Of a stretch of 9,100 nucleotides of DNA, positions 1-5,889 are shown one piece after another. The position numbers were made by a program, and so were the translations under genes. Below the pieces are notes generated by a model. That model ran no database searches. It was not told the origin of the DNA and worked only from the letters and a program-made list of their open reading frames with translations. The stretch is from Dethiosulfatibacter sp. (GTDB lineage Bacteria; Bacillota_A; Clostridia; Tissierellales; Dethiosulfatibacteraceae). The stretch covers positions 1-9,100 of the forward strand of contig JAHRFV010000054.1 of the NCBI GenBank assembly GCA_019084435.1, read 5' to 3'. Position 1 is the first letter of the stretch. Every line of letters starts with the position of its first letter.

Positions 1-38
1 CAGCGTTCGTCCTGAGCCAGGATCAAACTCTCGTTTAT
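1..38 (-). rRNA. rrs: 16S ribosomal RNA, 5' end only (partial)
   Basis: Read on the minus strand, this end contains AGAGTTTGATCCTGGCTCAG followed by GACGAACGCTG, the nearly universal 5' end of bacterial 16S rRNA. AGAGTTTGATCC begins at position 31, and in E. coli numbering that A is base 8, so the mature 5' end should lie near position 38. The rest of the gene runs off the left edge. It is the first gene of an rRNA operon lying directly downstream of lysS and in the same orientation. Only the exact mature end is an estimate. Confidence 0.95.
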
Positions 39-46
39 ACCTATTT

Positions 47-211
47 TTAAGCTTTCGCTTAACGCTCATTTCTTTTCGCTGACTTTTTCTTAAAAAGTCC
101 CAAAATTACTTTGTTTGTACTGCTTTGTACTGCTTTCTAATTCTCTAAAGAATTACGTTGACTATGTGTTATTCTATTGTCTATGTGCGGGCTGTTGTCT
201 GTTACGACAAC
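47..211 (-). promoter_or_regulatory. rRNA operon leader with hairpins and a boxA-like site
   Basis: This is the transcribed leader between the rrn promoters and 16S rRNA. In order on the minus strand: a hairpin at 211-194 (GTTGTC/GACAAC, six-base loop) at the predicted 5' end of the P2 transcript; a boxA-like stretch at 152-141 (TTCTTTAGAGAA); a hairpin around 154-139 overlapping it; a 10-bp unit (TTTGTACTGC on the plus strand) repeated in tandem at 114-133; an 8-bp hairpin at 99-81 (GACTTTTT/AAAAAGTC); and a 6-bp stem closed by a GAAA tetraloop at 62-47, nine bases before the 16S end. A hairpin followed by boxA matches the known order of rrn antitermination sites, but the boxA match is only partial. 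The promoter-proximal hairpins may help RNase processing of the pre-rRNA. Confidence 0.5.
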
Positions 212-218
212 GTTAATG

Positions 219-248
219 ATTTTATCACACCCAGTATGCTGATGTCAA
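219..248 (-). promoter_or_regulatory. rrn promoter P2 (sigma-A type)
   Basis: On the minus strand, a perfect -35 TTGACA (248-243) is followed by an 18-base spacer and a -10 TAAAAT (224-219, five of six consensus bases). The predicted start is near 212, giving a leader of about 175 nt before 16S. Tandem promoters are the rule for Firmicute rRNA operons, and this is the proximal one. Confidence 0.72.
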
Positions 249-303
249 TAATTTTTTATGCCAATCTGTCACTGTTTAATACTCTTTCTTGGGGTGCTTT
301 ATA

Positions 304-332
304 AGATTACCATATAAAGTTTAGGGTGTCAA
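304..332 (-). promoter_or_regulatory. rrn promoter P1 with extended -10 and AT-rich upstream element
   Basis: On the minus strand, a perfect -35 TTGACA (332-327) is followed by a 17-base spacer and a weak -10 TAATCT (309-304). The TG of an extended -10 element (TGGTAATCT) precedes it and may compensate. The bases just upstream (333-365) are strongly AT-rich, as expected of an UP element. The predicted start is near 297. It is less certain than P2 because the hexamer at -10 matches at only three positions. Confidence 0.6.
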
Positions 333-343
333 CACTTTTTGCT

Positions 344-507
344 CATTTTTTGATATTAGATTTTCGTTGAAATTTCAATATTGTAAGGCAAACTACAGAC
401 CACTAGGAGCCGTGGTTATTAATAGTCCTTTCGATAAAAAGAATATTCTTAAATTCATTCGTGTTAACAAAAATTTAACATTAACTTCGGGGGATTTTAT
501 TCGGATT
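344..507. other. Non-coding spacer between lysS terminator and rrn promoters
   Basis: I see no gene in this stretch. An open frame crosses it on the plus strand, but it has no ribosome binding site and mostly lies antisense to lysS. It contains two short perfect palindromes, TTGAAATTTCAA (367-378) and AAGAATATTCTT (439-450), and a small 5-bp hairpin at 399-416. The first palindrome lies about 35 bases upstream of the P1 -35 box and could be a protein site, but nothing else supports that. Confidence 0.45.
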
Positions 508-543
508 AAAAAAATACAGAGGCTTGTGAGCAACTGTATTTTT
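508..543 (-). terminator. Rho-independent terminator of the greA-lysS transcript
   Basis: On the minus strand, AAAAATACAG (543-534) pairs with CTGTATTTTT (519-510) around a 14-base loop, and the T run continues to 508. It lies about 45 bases after the lysS stop codon. The A-rich flank on the other side would let it work on the plus strand too. It separates lysS from the rrn promoters. Confidence 0.85.
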
Positions 544-587
544 CAATTTCACACTCTTTCAACTTGTGCTTTTAAACTTAATGTTGT

Positions 588-2066
588 CTATTCTTCAAGA
601 GGTTTCATGGTTGGGAACAGTATGATATCTCTGATAGATGGTGAATCTGTCAACAAAATAATAACTCTGTCAACACCAATGCCAAGGCCTCCCGTCGGTG
701 GTAATCCGACTTCCAATGCATTGACGAAATCCGTGTCCATCATATGCGCTTCTTCATCTCCTGCTTCTCTTTGCTTCAACTGATCTTCAAATCTCTTCTT
801 CTGATCGATTGGATCGTTCAGCTCAGAAAATGCGTTGGCAACTTCCCATGTATTGATAAATGCTTCAAATCTATTGGTAATATTTGGATTATCAGGATTT
901 CTTTTAGCTAAAGGTGAAACCTCTACAGGGTGATGCAAAACAAATGTAGGTTGAACTAAATCCTTCTCACAAAACTCTTCAAAGGCTAAATTGACAATAT
1001 GTCCAGTCTTCATATGCTTTTCAACTTTCAAATGAAGTTTTTCTTTAGCAATTTTTTTTGCTTCTTCATCATCATTAAAAGAATAAAAATCTATTCCAGT
1101 TTTTTCTTTTACAAGATCATGCATTGAAACCCTTCTCCAAGGTGGCGTCAGATCCAACTCCGTTCCTTGGTAGTTTATTTTTGTGGTTCCATTCGCCTTT
1201 TCGCACATATATGCTATCGCGTTTTCAGTCAGTTCCATCATATATTCATAATCTACATAAGCCTTATAGACTTCCATAGCTGTGTACTCAGGATTATGCT
1301 TTATTGACATGCCTTCATTTCTGAACATTTTGCCTATTTCATAGACACCGTCAAAACCACCTACAATCAATCTTTTCAAATATAATTCGTTGGCTATTCT
1401 CAGATACATATCGATATCCAGTGTGTTGTGATGAGTCACAAAAGGCTTGGCTGCAGCTCCACCGGCTATAGTATTAAGTATTGGTGTGTCCACCTCAAGA
1501 AATCCTCTGTCGTCTAAATACTCTCTTAATGCCTTTATAATAACACTTCTTTTGATAAATGTCTTTTTAACTTCAGGGTTTACGATTAAATCTACATATC
1601 TTTGTCTATATCGCAAATCAGGATCTTTTAATCCATGGTATTTTTCTGGTAAAACTTGAAGGGATTTCGAAAGCAAGGTAATCTCTAGAGCCCTGATAGA
1701 AATCTCTCCCATCTTTGTCTTAAAAACTTCTCCCTTGACACCAATAATATCACCGATATCATATGTAATCAATCGATTGTATTCCGCCTCACCAATGACT
1801 TCCTGCTTCGCAAAAATCTGTATTCTGCCTTCGTTATCTTGGATATCATAAAAACCCACTTTGCCTTGGCCTCTTTTAGACATTATTCGTCCAGCGCAGG
1901 ATACTTGACTACCTTCCAATTCATCGAATCCATCTTTTATCACCATGCTCTGATGAGTAACATCGAATTTTTCAATTCTAAATGGATCCATATTTTCTTC
2001 AATCAGATTGTTTAGTTTTTCTCTCCTGATTATTCTTAACTCATTGAGATTTTCATTTTCAGACAA
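588..2066 (-). CDS. lysS: Lysyl-tRNA synthetase, class II
   Basis: Charges tRNA-Lys with lysine using ATP, in the cytoplasm. The protein (492 residues, normal for bacterial LysS) has an N-terminal OB-fold anticodon-binding domain at about 54-142, followed by the class II catalytic core. Motif 1 covers the region around [10 protein letters not shown] (about 188-197). Motif 2 has FRNEG (248-252) and HNPEYT (257-262), which bind ATP and lysine. Motif 3 has [14 protein letters not shown] (454-467) with its conserved arginine. An upstream GTG at 2075 opens the same frame, but it touches the GGAG ribosome binding site. The TTG at 2066 lies nine bases after that site and gives an N-terminus ([18 protein letters not shown]) like known LysS proteins, so I chose it. 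The gene follows greA after 18 bases and shares its promoter. Family assignment is secure. Confidence 0.97.
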   Translation of the reverse strand: MSENENLNELRIIRREKLNNLIEENMDPFRIEKFDVTHQSMVIKDGFDELEGSQVSCAGRIMSKRGQGKVGFYDIQDNEGRIQIFAKQEVIGEAEYNRLITYDIGDIIGVKGEVFKTKMGEISIRALEITLLSKSLQVLPEKYHGLKDPDLRYRQRYVDLIVNPEVKKTFIKRSVIIKALREYLDDRGFLEVDTPILNTIAGGAAAKPFVTHHNTLDIDMYLRIANELYLKRLIVGGFDGVYEIGKMFRNEGMSIKHNPEYTAMEVYKAYVDYEYMMELTENAIAYMCEKANGTTKINYQGTELDLTPPWRRVSMHDLVKEKTGIDFYSFNDDEEAKKIAKEKLHLKVEKHMKTGHIVNLAFEEFCEKDLVQPTFVLHHPVEVSPLAKRNPDNPNITNRFEAFINTWEVANAFSELNDPIDQKKRFEDQLKQREAGDEEAHMMDTDFVNALEVGLPPTGGLGIGVDRVIILLTDSPSIRDIILFPTMKPLEE

Positions 2067-2084
2067 AAAAATCACTCCTTTGCA

Positions 2085-2558
2085 CTATTCAATGCTAACA
2101 ATTTCGTACTTGACATAATATCCGCTTGGCGTTGATACTTCAAGCACTTCTCCAGCTTTTTTGCCCAAGAGAGCTTTTCCTAATGGTGAAACATTAGATA
2201 TTTTGCCTTTCATAGGATCCGCTTCAACTGATCCCACAATCTTGTACTCCATAACCTCGTCATACTCAATATCTCTGGTTTTCACTGTGCTTCCCAGTTT
2301 GACCAGCTCGTTGCCGAACACTTCTTCTATCAGTTTGGCATTTTTTATCATATTTTCAATTTTTAATATTCTTTTTTCTATTTCGCCTTGTTCGTTCTTA
2401 GCTTCATCATACTCAGCATTTTCACTGATGTCACCAAAAGCCAAAGCCGCCTTAATTTTTTCAGCCACTTCTTTTCTTTTTACCAGTTTGAGTTGTTCAA
2501 TTTCAACTGTCAACTCTTCCAAACCTTCTCTGGTAAGCAGAATCTCGTTATTCATCAT
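2085..2558 (-). CDS. greA: Transcription elongation factor GreA
   Basis: Binds in the secondary channel of RNA polymerase and stimulates cleavage of backtracked transcripts. The 157-residue length is typical. Residues about 1-78 form the antiparallel coiled coil. Its tip carries GDISENAEY with the acidic pair D43 and E46, matching the two catalytic-tip acids of E. coli GreA that hold the second magnesium. The C-terminal FKBP-like domain follows, with ISNVSPLGKALLGKKAGE at about 120-137. GGGAG lies seven bases before ATG 2558, and a second ATG at 2555 would serve equally well. The gene has its own strong promoter (2597-2625) and is followed by lysS, an order common in Clostridia. Confidence 0.96.
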   Translation of the reverse strand: MMNNEILLTREGLEELTVEIEQLKLVKRKEVAEKIKAALAFGDISENAEYDEAKNEQGEIEKRILKIENMIKNAKLIEEVFGNELVKLGSTVKTRDIEYDEVMEYKIVGSVEADPMKGKISNVSPLGKALLGKKAGEVLEVSTPSGYYVKYEIVSIE

Positions 2559-2596
2559 TTGTTATCTCCCTTTAGGTAAGTTTATTTATTCTAAAA

Positions 2597-2625
2597 AGTA
2601 TAAAATATGTACATGCGCTTGTCAA
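2597..2625 (-). promoter_or_regulatory. Near-consensus sigma-A promoter for greA-lysS
   Basis: On the minus strand, TTGACA (2625-2620), a 17-base spacer and TATACT (2602-2597) lie in the 72-base gap between dusB and greA. Only one base departs from the full consensus. The predicted start is near 2590, about 32 bases before the greA ATG. It would let greA-lysS be expressed independently of birA-dusB; no terminator separates the two units. Confidence 0.85.
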
Positions 2626-2630
2626 GGTAT

Positions 2631-3620
2631 TTAAGCGCTTTCTTCTCTTTTATCCAATGTCTGGATAAAATCATAAATAACCCGCTTGAGTTCATCACGA
2701 CTTTGAACTTGATTAAACCTGTTTCTGTATTCCGCTGCGCCATGCAAACCTTTAATATACCAACCACAGTGTTTTCTTATCTGTAGAACCGCTACCCTTT
2801 CTGGTTTTTCAATCACAAGCATATCCAGATGTTTTAATAATTGTTCTAATTTTTCTTTATAGTCTGGATAATCAACATTTTCTTGTTTATGTAGACCATC
2901 TGTGATCTCTCTGAAGATCCATGGATTTCCAAGTGCCCCCCTTCCTATCATGATACCGTCACATTGGGTTTGATCCAACATTTTTTTTGCATCTATGAAA
3001 GAAAAAATATCTCCATTTCCAATAACAGGGATATTCAAACTAGCTTTTAATTCACCGATTGCATTCCAGTCAGCTTTCCCAGAGTAGAACTGATCTCTTG
3101 TTCTTCCATGAATAGTAATTGCATCGGCGCCACTTTCCTGAAGCATTTGAGCAAATTCTAAAAAATTGACTGAATTTTTATCCCAACCTTTACGAATTTT
3201 GACAGTAACTGGCTTATTAGATACGTTTTTGATTTTATTGACAATTTCCATAGCTAAGCTAGGAGTCTTCATTAAAGCACTGCCGTCACCATTATTGACG
3301 ATTTTAGGAGCAGGGCAGCCCATATTGATATCCAGTATGTCGAATGTATCCATATAATTCAATTTATCTTTGACAACCTTTGCCATGATTAAAGGGTCCG
3401 ATCCAAATATCTGCATCATGACAGGACGGTTGGACACTTCTATATCCATCAATTGTTCAGTTTTTTTATCTTCGTAGTATATACCTTTTGCACTTATCAT
3501 TTCTGTTGTGACCATACCTGCACCATGATTTTTGCATATGGTCCTATAAGTCTTATCTGTGATTCCTGCCATTGGGGCTAGTATTACATTGTTTTTCAAT
3601 TCAATGTTGCCTATCTTCAT
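2631..3620 (-). CDS. dusB: tRNA-dihydrouridine synthase, DusB family
   Basis: An FMN enzyme that reduces specific uridines in the tRNA D-loop to dihydrouridine, using NAD(P)H. The 329-residue protein starts with the TIM-barrel FMN domain: LAPMAGITD (14-22), then DINMGCPAPK (97-106) with the catalytic acid C102. K141, the H171 of IHGRTRDQ, the NGD at 202-204 and the GRG of GRGALGNPW (226-234) are the usual flavin and phosphate contacts. The C-terminal helical tRNA-binding domain follows from about 245. AAAGGA lies upstream of ATG 3620, overlapping the end of the preceding birA-like gene. The two genes are five bases apart, so translation is probably coupled. A DusB next to greA and lysS is a familiar Firmicute arrangement. 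The exact uridine modified cannot be read from the sequence. Confidence 0.95.
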   Translation of the reverse strand: MKIGNIELKNNVILAPMAGITDKTYRTICKNHGAGMVTTEMISAKGIYYEDKKTEQLMDIEVSNRPVMMQIFGSDPLIMAKVVKDKLNYMDTFDILDINMGCPAPKIVNNGDGSALMKTPSLAMEIVNKIKNVSNKPVTVKIRKGWDKNSVNFLEFAQMLQESGADAITIHGRTRDQFYSGKADWNAIGELKASLNIPVIGNGDIFSFIDAKKMLDQTQCDGIMIGRGALGNPWIFREITDGLHKQENVDYPDYKEKLEQLLKHLDMLVIEKPERVAVLQIRKHCGWYIKGLHGAAEYRNRFNQVQSRDELKRVIYDFIQTLDKREESA

Positions 3621-3625
3621 TTAAT

Positions 3626-4417
3626 CTATTCCTTTATCATTGTAACTTCATATTTTTTGGGATCGATTATATCTGGACTCCCGATTGATTGAATAAAACC
3701 AAGTTCGCCACTATTATTAAATCCTATTATTGTGGCTTCAATCCACTTTTTATTACCATATTTTCTCAGTCTAACATAATTATTAAACTGTCTGATGTAA
3801 TCTTCCCATGGCTCAAAGATTTTGCCACAGTTTTTGCCTTCAAAACATTCTTCAATTAAACTATCTACGTGATTCAAAAGCGAGGCAAGCATATCTTCTA
3901 TTACAATTTCAGAGTTGTAAATTTCTTCTAAAGATATAAATGGATTATCAAGGTTGTTAAAAAGAAGTTCTCTATCTATGCTTATATTTAGATTTATACT
4001 CAAAATATATTTCACGACATCATCATTCGTGACGCTATCAACAAAAATAGCACCAATTTTTTTATCGTTAATCATGATATCATTGGGCCACTTGAGTATA
4101 GAAGTCACTCCCATTTCTCTTAGGGTATCGCAGATGGCAGTTCCTCCCAATAGCGTTAAAAGACAGCTATAATCTTTTTTGACATCAAAGCCTAATATGA
4201 TACTTATATACAACCCACCTTGTGGGGAAAACCATGCTTTATCTCGTTTTGTTTTATTTTCCCATTGGTTATCGGCACAAACCACCATCCCATTTGGGCT
4301 GTGAGATGCAATAACTCTAGCCTTTTTCGCTGTTGACTGTAATGATTCAAATTGGATGAAGGACCGCCCAATTTGTTTGGTATTCAATTTCTCTTTTAAG
4401 TAATTGTAATCTAACAA
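3626..4417 (-). CDS. birA: Divergent biotin-protein ligase (BirA-like, no DNA-binding domain)
   Basis: Biotin-protein ligases activate biotin with ATP and attach it to carrier proteins such as acetyl-CoA carboxylase. This 263-residue protein begins directly in the catalytic domain, so it lacks the helix-turn-helix of repressor-type BirA. The family signature is visible: ST at 28-29, Q51, AWFSP (61-65), KWPND (109-113) and KK at 119-120, then a small SH3-like C-terminal domain from about 210. Two glycine-rich motifs are degraded. The biotinyl-AMP loop, GRGRRGR in E. coli, reads NKTKRDK at 54-60, and the later GAGIN-type motif reads SINLN. The family seems right, but activity is doubtful and a changed substrate is possible. 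The start is TTG 4417, seven bases after GAGG of the GAGGTGAT site; the next methionine is residue 44, too late. It probably heads an operon with dusB. Confidence 0.78.
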   Translation of the reverse strand: MLDYNYLKEKLNTKQIGRSFIQFESLQSTAKKARVIASHSPNGMVVCADNQWENKTKRDKAWFSPQGGLYISIILGFDVKKDYSCLLTLLGGTAICDTLREMGVTSILKWPNDIMINDKKIGAIFVDSVTNDDVVKYILSINLNISIDRELLFNNLDNPFISLEEIYNSEIVIEDMLASLLNHVDSLIEECFEGKNCGKIFEPWEDYIRQFNNYVRLRKYGNKKWIEATIIGFNNSGELGFIQSIGSPDIIDPKKYEVTMIKE

Positions 4418-4444
4418 ATAATCACCTCAATAACTACTGTATGA

Positions 4445-4473
4445 ATAATACTACAAGTCAACTTATTATTCAA
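4445..4473 (-). promoter_or_regulatory. Probable promoter of the birA-like gene and dusB
   Basis: On the minus strand, TTGAAT (4473-4468), a 17-base spacer and TATTAT (4450-4445) lie just after the terminator of the aminotransferase gene. The predicted start near 4438 leaves a leader of about 20 bases, room for the GAGGTGAT ribosome binding site. The -10 matches five of six bases and the -35 four of six. Confidence 0.6.
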
Positions 4474-4488
4474 GTCTGTTCAATAACG

Positions 4489-4516
4489 AAAGCATTCATT
4501 GCTACATGAATGCTTT
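4489..4516 (-). terminator. Terminator hairpin after the aminotransferase gene
   Basis: On the minus strand, AAAGCATTCAT and ATGAATGCTTT form a perfect 11-bp stem around a six-base loop, eight bases past the stop codon. The T tail on the minus strand is poor (TTTCGTTATT). On the plus strand the hairpin ends in five or more Ts, but no plus-strand transcript is known to need it. Termination of the minus-strand gene is likely but may be incomplete. Confidence 0.7.
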
Positions 4517-4523
4517 TTAAATG

Positions 4524-5597
4524 CTATTTCAAATCCAGTATTTCATCAATAATACTCAGAAGTTCTTTAATGTCATCTGATGTCATATCTGCCATATGTG
4601 CTATTCTGAATGTCTTTTCTTTTAGATCGCCGTATCCGTTGGATATTGAAAAACCTCTCTTTCCCAATTCCGAATTCAAATCCTTAACACTGATTTGTCT
4701 GGTATTTGCAATTGTAGTCAAAGTATTGGAGAGGTATTTTTCATCTGCGAACAATGCGAAGTTTTGTCTACCCCAATCCCTTACCAGATTTGCCATCTCC
4801 AGATGTCTTATAAATCTATTGTCGAGACCCTCTGTCAGTATTCTATCCAACTGATAATCGAGTGCATACATCAAAGAGACATTTGGTGTTGAGGGATATT
4901 GGTGATCTTTTTTTTCAATAGTTTCATATATTTCGACCAAGTCAAAATATAAACCTCGATTTTTTACCGTTTTCGCTCTTTCGTAAGCTTTTTCACTCAT
5001 GGTGCAAATAGCGAGTCCGGGAGGTAGTCCCAGAGCCTTTTGGGTTGATGTGATACAAATATCAATTCCTAGTCTATCAACTTCTATTTTTGTTCCGGCA
5101 GCAGAACTCACCGCATCGACACAAAAAATAACATCCGGATACTTTTTAACGATTTCCGATATTTCATCTATTGGATTCATAACACCTGTTGAAGTCTCAT
5201 TATGTGTGATGGTCACGAGATCATATTTTTGAGTGGAAAGAGCTTTTTCAACAAGCTCCGGAGTTGTAGCCTGCCCCATCTCAGTCTCAAACAAATCCAC
5301 TGGCACACCGTTGCTTGTTGCCATCTTATACCATCTTTTCCCAAATGCACCAACAGAAAAAACTGCAGCCCTCTTAGAAGTGCAACTTCTGATAGCACCT
5401 TCCATAAAACCACTTCCAGACGATGTCGAAAGCATAATTTGATTCTCTGTGTAAAATAGTTTCTTTAGCTTGTCACTTATTCCTCTTTGGAGCAGGGAGA
5501 TTTCCTTGGTTCTATGACCAATCATAGGGGTTGCCATTTTTTCCAATACGTCTTGTCTCACTTCAACGGGTCCTGGGATAAATAATTTTTTATGCAT
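4524..5597 (-). CDS. Class V PLP-dependent aminotransferase (alanine-glyoxylate / serine-pyruvate type)
   Basis: Fold-type I pyridoxal-phosphate enzyme that moves amino groups between an amino acid (alanine, serine or phosphoserine in relatives) and a keto acid. The 357 residues fit the family. Visible landmarks are PGPVEVR (8-14), the phosphate-binding SGSGFMEG (60-67), HNETSTG (132-138), D161 of VDAVSS that contacts the PLP ring nitrogen, and TSTQKALGLPPG (183-194) with K187 as the Schiff-base lysine. TPNV (237-240) and R331 of FRIAH likely bind the substrate carboxylate. GAGGTGG lies before ATG 5597. In other Clostridia such genes often stand next to serA in a serine pathway; no serA is present here, so the substrate stays open. 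It is a single-gene transcript from its own promoter, behind a long structured leader that may regulate it. Confidence 0.9.
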   Translation of the reverse strand: MHKKLFIPGPVEVRQDVLEKMATPMIGHRTKEISLLQRGISDKLKKLFYTENQIMLSTSSGSGFMEGAIRSCTSKRAAVFSVGAFGKRWYKMATSNGVPVDLFETEMGQATTPELVEKALSTQKYDLVTITHNETSTGVMNPIDEISEIVKKYPDVIFCVDAVSSAAGTKIEVDRLGIDICITSTQKALGLPPGLAICTMSEKAYERAKTVKNRGLYFDLVEIYETIEKKDHQYPSTPNVSLMYALDYQLDRILTEGLDNRFIRHLEMANLVRDWGRQNFALFADEKYLSNTLTTIANTRQISVKDLNSELGKRGFSISNGYGDLKEKTFRIAHMADMTSDDIKELLSIIDEILDLK

Positions 5598-5618
5598 TTT
5601 CCACCTCTCTCAGTTATT

Positions 5619-5630
5619 TGTTAATTAACA
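5619..5630. repeat. 12-bp perfect palindrome before the aminotransferase start
   Basis: TGTTAATTAACA is a perfect dyad lying about 20 bases upstream of the aminotransferase start codon, inside the leader. It could be a protein-binding site or a small RNA fold. Its CTGTTA part (minus strand) is also complementary to TAACAG at 5744-5739 at the far end of the leader, so it may close the whole leader fold. AT-rich DNA yields such palindromes by chance, so the call is modest. Confidence 0.4.
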
Positions 5631-5746
5631 GGGTTCTTGGGTTCAGTTGACGTTTGAAACGTCATCTGAACCTTAGAAACCGTTATCCAGGGACTCTACA
5701 GTGCTTATCTCCCACTTATAGAAGTGGGAATCTTAGCACTGTTAGT
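5626..5746 (-). ncRNA. Structured leader RNA of unknown type (or hairpin-ended mobile-element remnant)
   Basis: On the minus strand this 5' untranslated segment holds two strong hairpins. The first (5741-5699) has an outer CAGTGCT/AGCACTG stem, a small internal loop, and an inner TCCCACTT/AAGTGGGA stem closed by CTAT. The second (5672-5640) is a 33-base inverted repeat: GGTTCAG/CTGAACC, one A-A mismatch, then TGACGTTT/AAACGTCA with a one-base loop. It is followed by a second GAACCC (5636-5631) that could compete for GGTTC. The ends (TAACAG, CTGTTA) can pair. Neither hairpin has a T run, so simple attenuation is not visible, and no T-box GGGTGG motif is present. The TTCCCAC-loop-GTGGGAG shape resembles terminal hairpins of IS200/IS605-type elements or their guide-like RNAs. 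I do not recognise the family. Confidence 0.5.
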
Positions 5747-5780
5747 CATCGGATCTATTATCATTTTTGTAGTTTGTACA

Positions 5781-5809
5781 ATTATAGAGAATTTTTTATA
5801 TTTTTTCAA
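5781..5809 (-). promoter_or_regulatory. Strong promoter of the aminotransferase gene
   Basis: On the minus strand, TTGAAA (5809-5804), a 17-base AT-rich spacer and a perfect TATAAT (5786-5781) are present. The predicted start near 5774 gives a leader of about 177 nt before the aminotransferase ATG, which places both long hairpins in the transcript. Confidence 0.78.
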
Positions 5810-5827
5810 GACTTTATTAAAAATCTT

Positions 5828-5856
5828 TTGTTTATTCCCTGTAGATATAATACAAT
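5828..5856 (+). promoter_or_regulatory. Probable promoter of the TIM-barrel gene
   Basis: Two overlapping -10 candidates are present: TATAAT at 5846-5851 with a poor -35, and TACAAT at 5851-5856 with TTGTTT (5828-5833) at 17-base spacing. Either gives a leader of about 25-30 bases before ATG 5890. It is divergent from the aminotransferase promoter, with about 20 bases between the elements. Confidence 0.55.
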
Positions 5857-5889
5857 ATATTATTAAAGAAATACAATTTGAGGTGATGT

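Noticed and set aside
367..783. Plus-strand open frame of 138 codons
   Set aside because: It has no ribosome binding site, starts with TTG inside a palindrome, and its second half is antisense to the conserved C-terminus of lysS.
2161..2634. Plus-strand open frame of 157 codons opposite greA
   Set aside because: It is the mirror of greA, with low-complexity Ser/Phe/Ile-rich composition, and greA is certain.
5705..5764. Minus-strand upstream open frame of 19 codons in the aminotransferase leader (MIIDPMTNSAKIPTSISGR)
   Set aside because: It contains three serine codons, which is tempting for a serine-related attenuator. But it has no ribosome binding site, no codon run, and no terminator follows. 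It may still deserve ribosome profiling.
5598..5775. T-box leader sensing uncharged tRNA
   Set aside because: The conserved antiterminator motif around GGGTGGTACC is absent, and no terminator with a T run precedes the gene.
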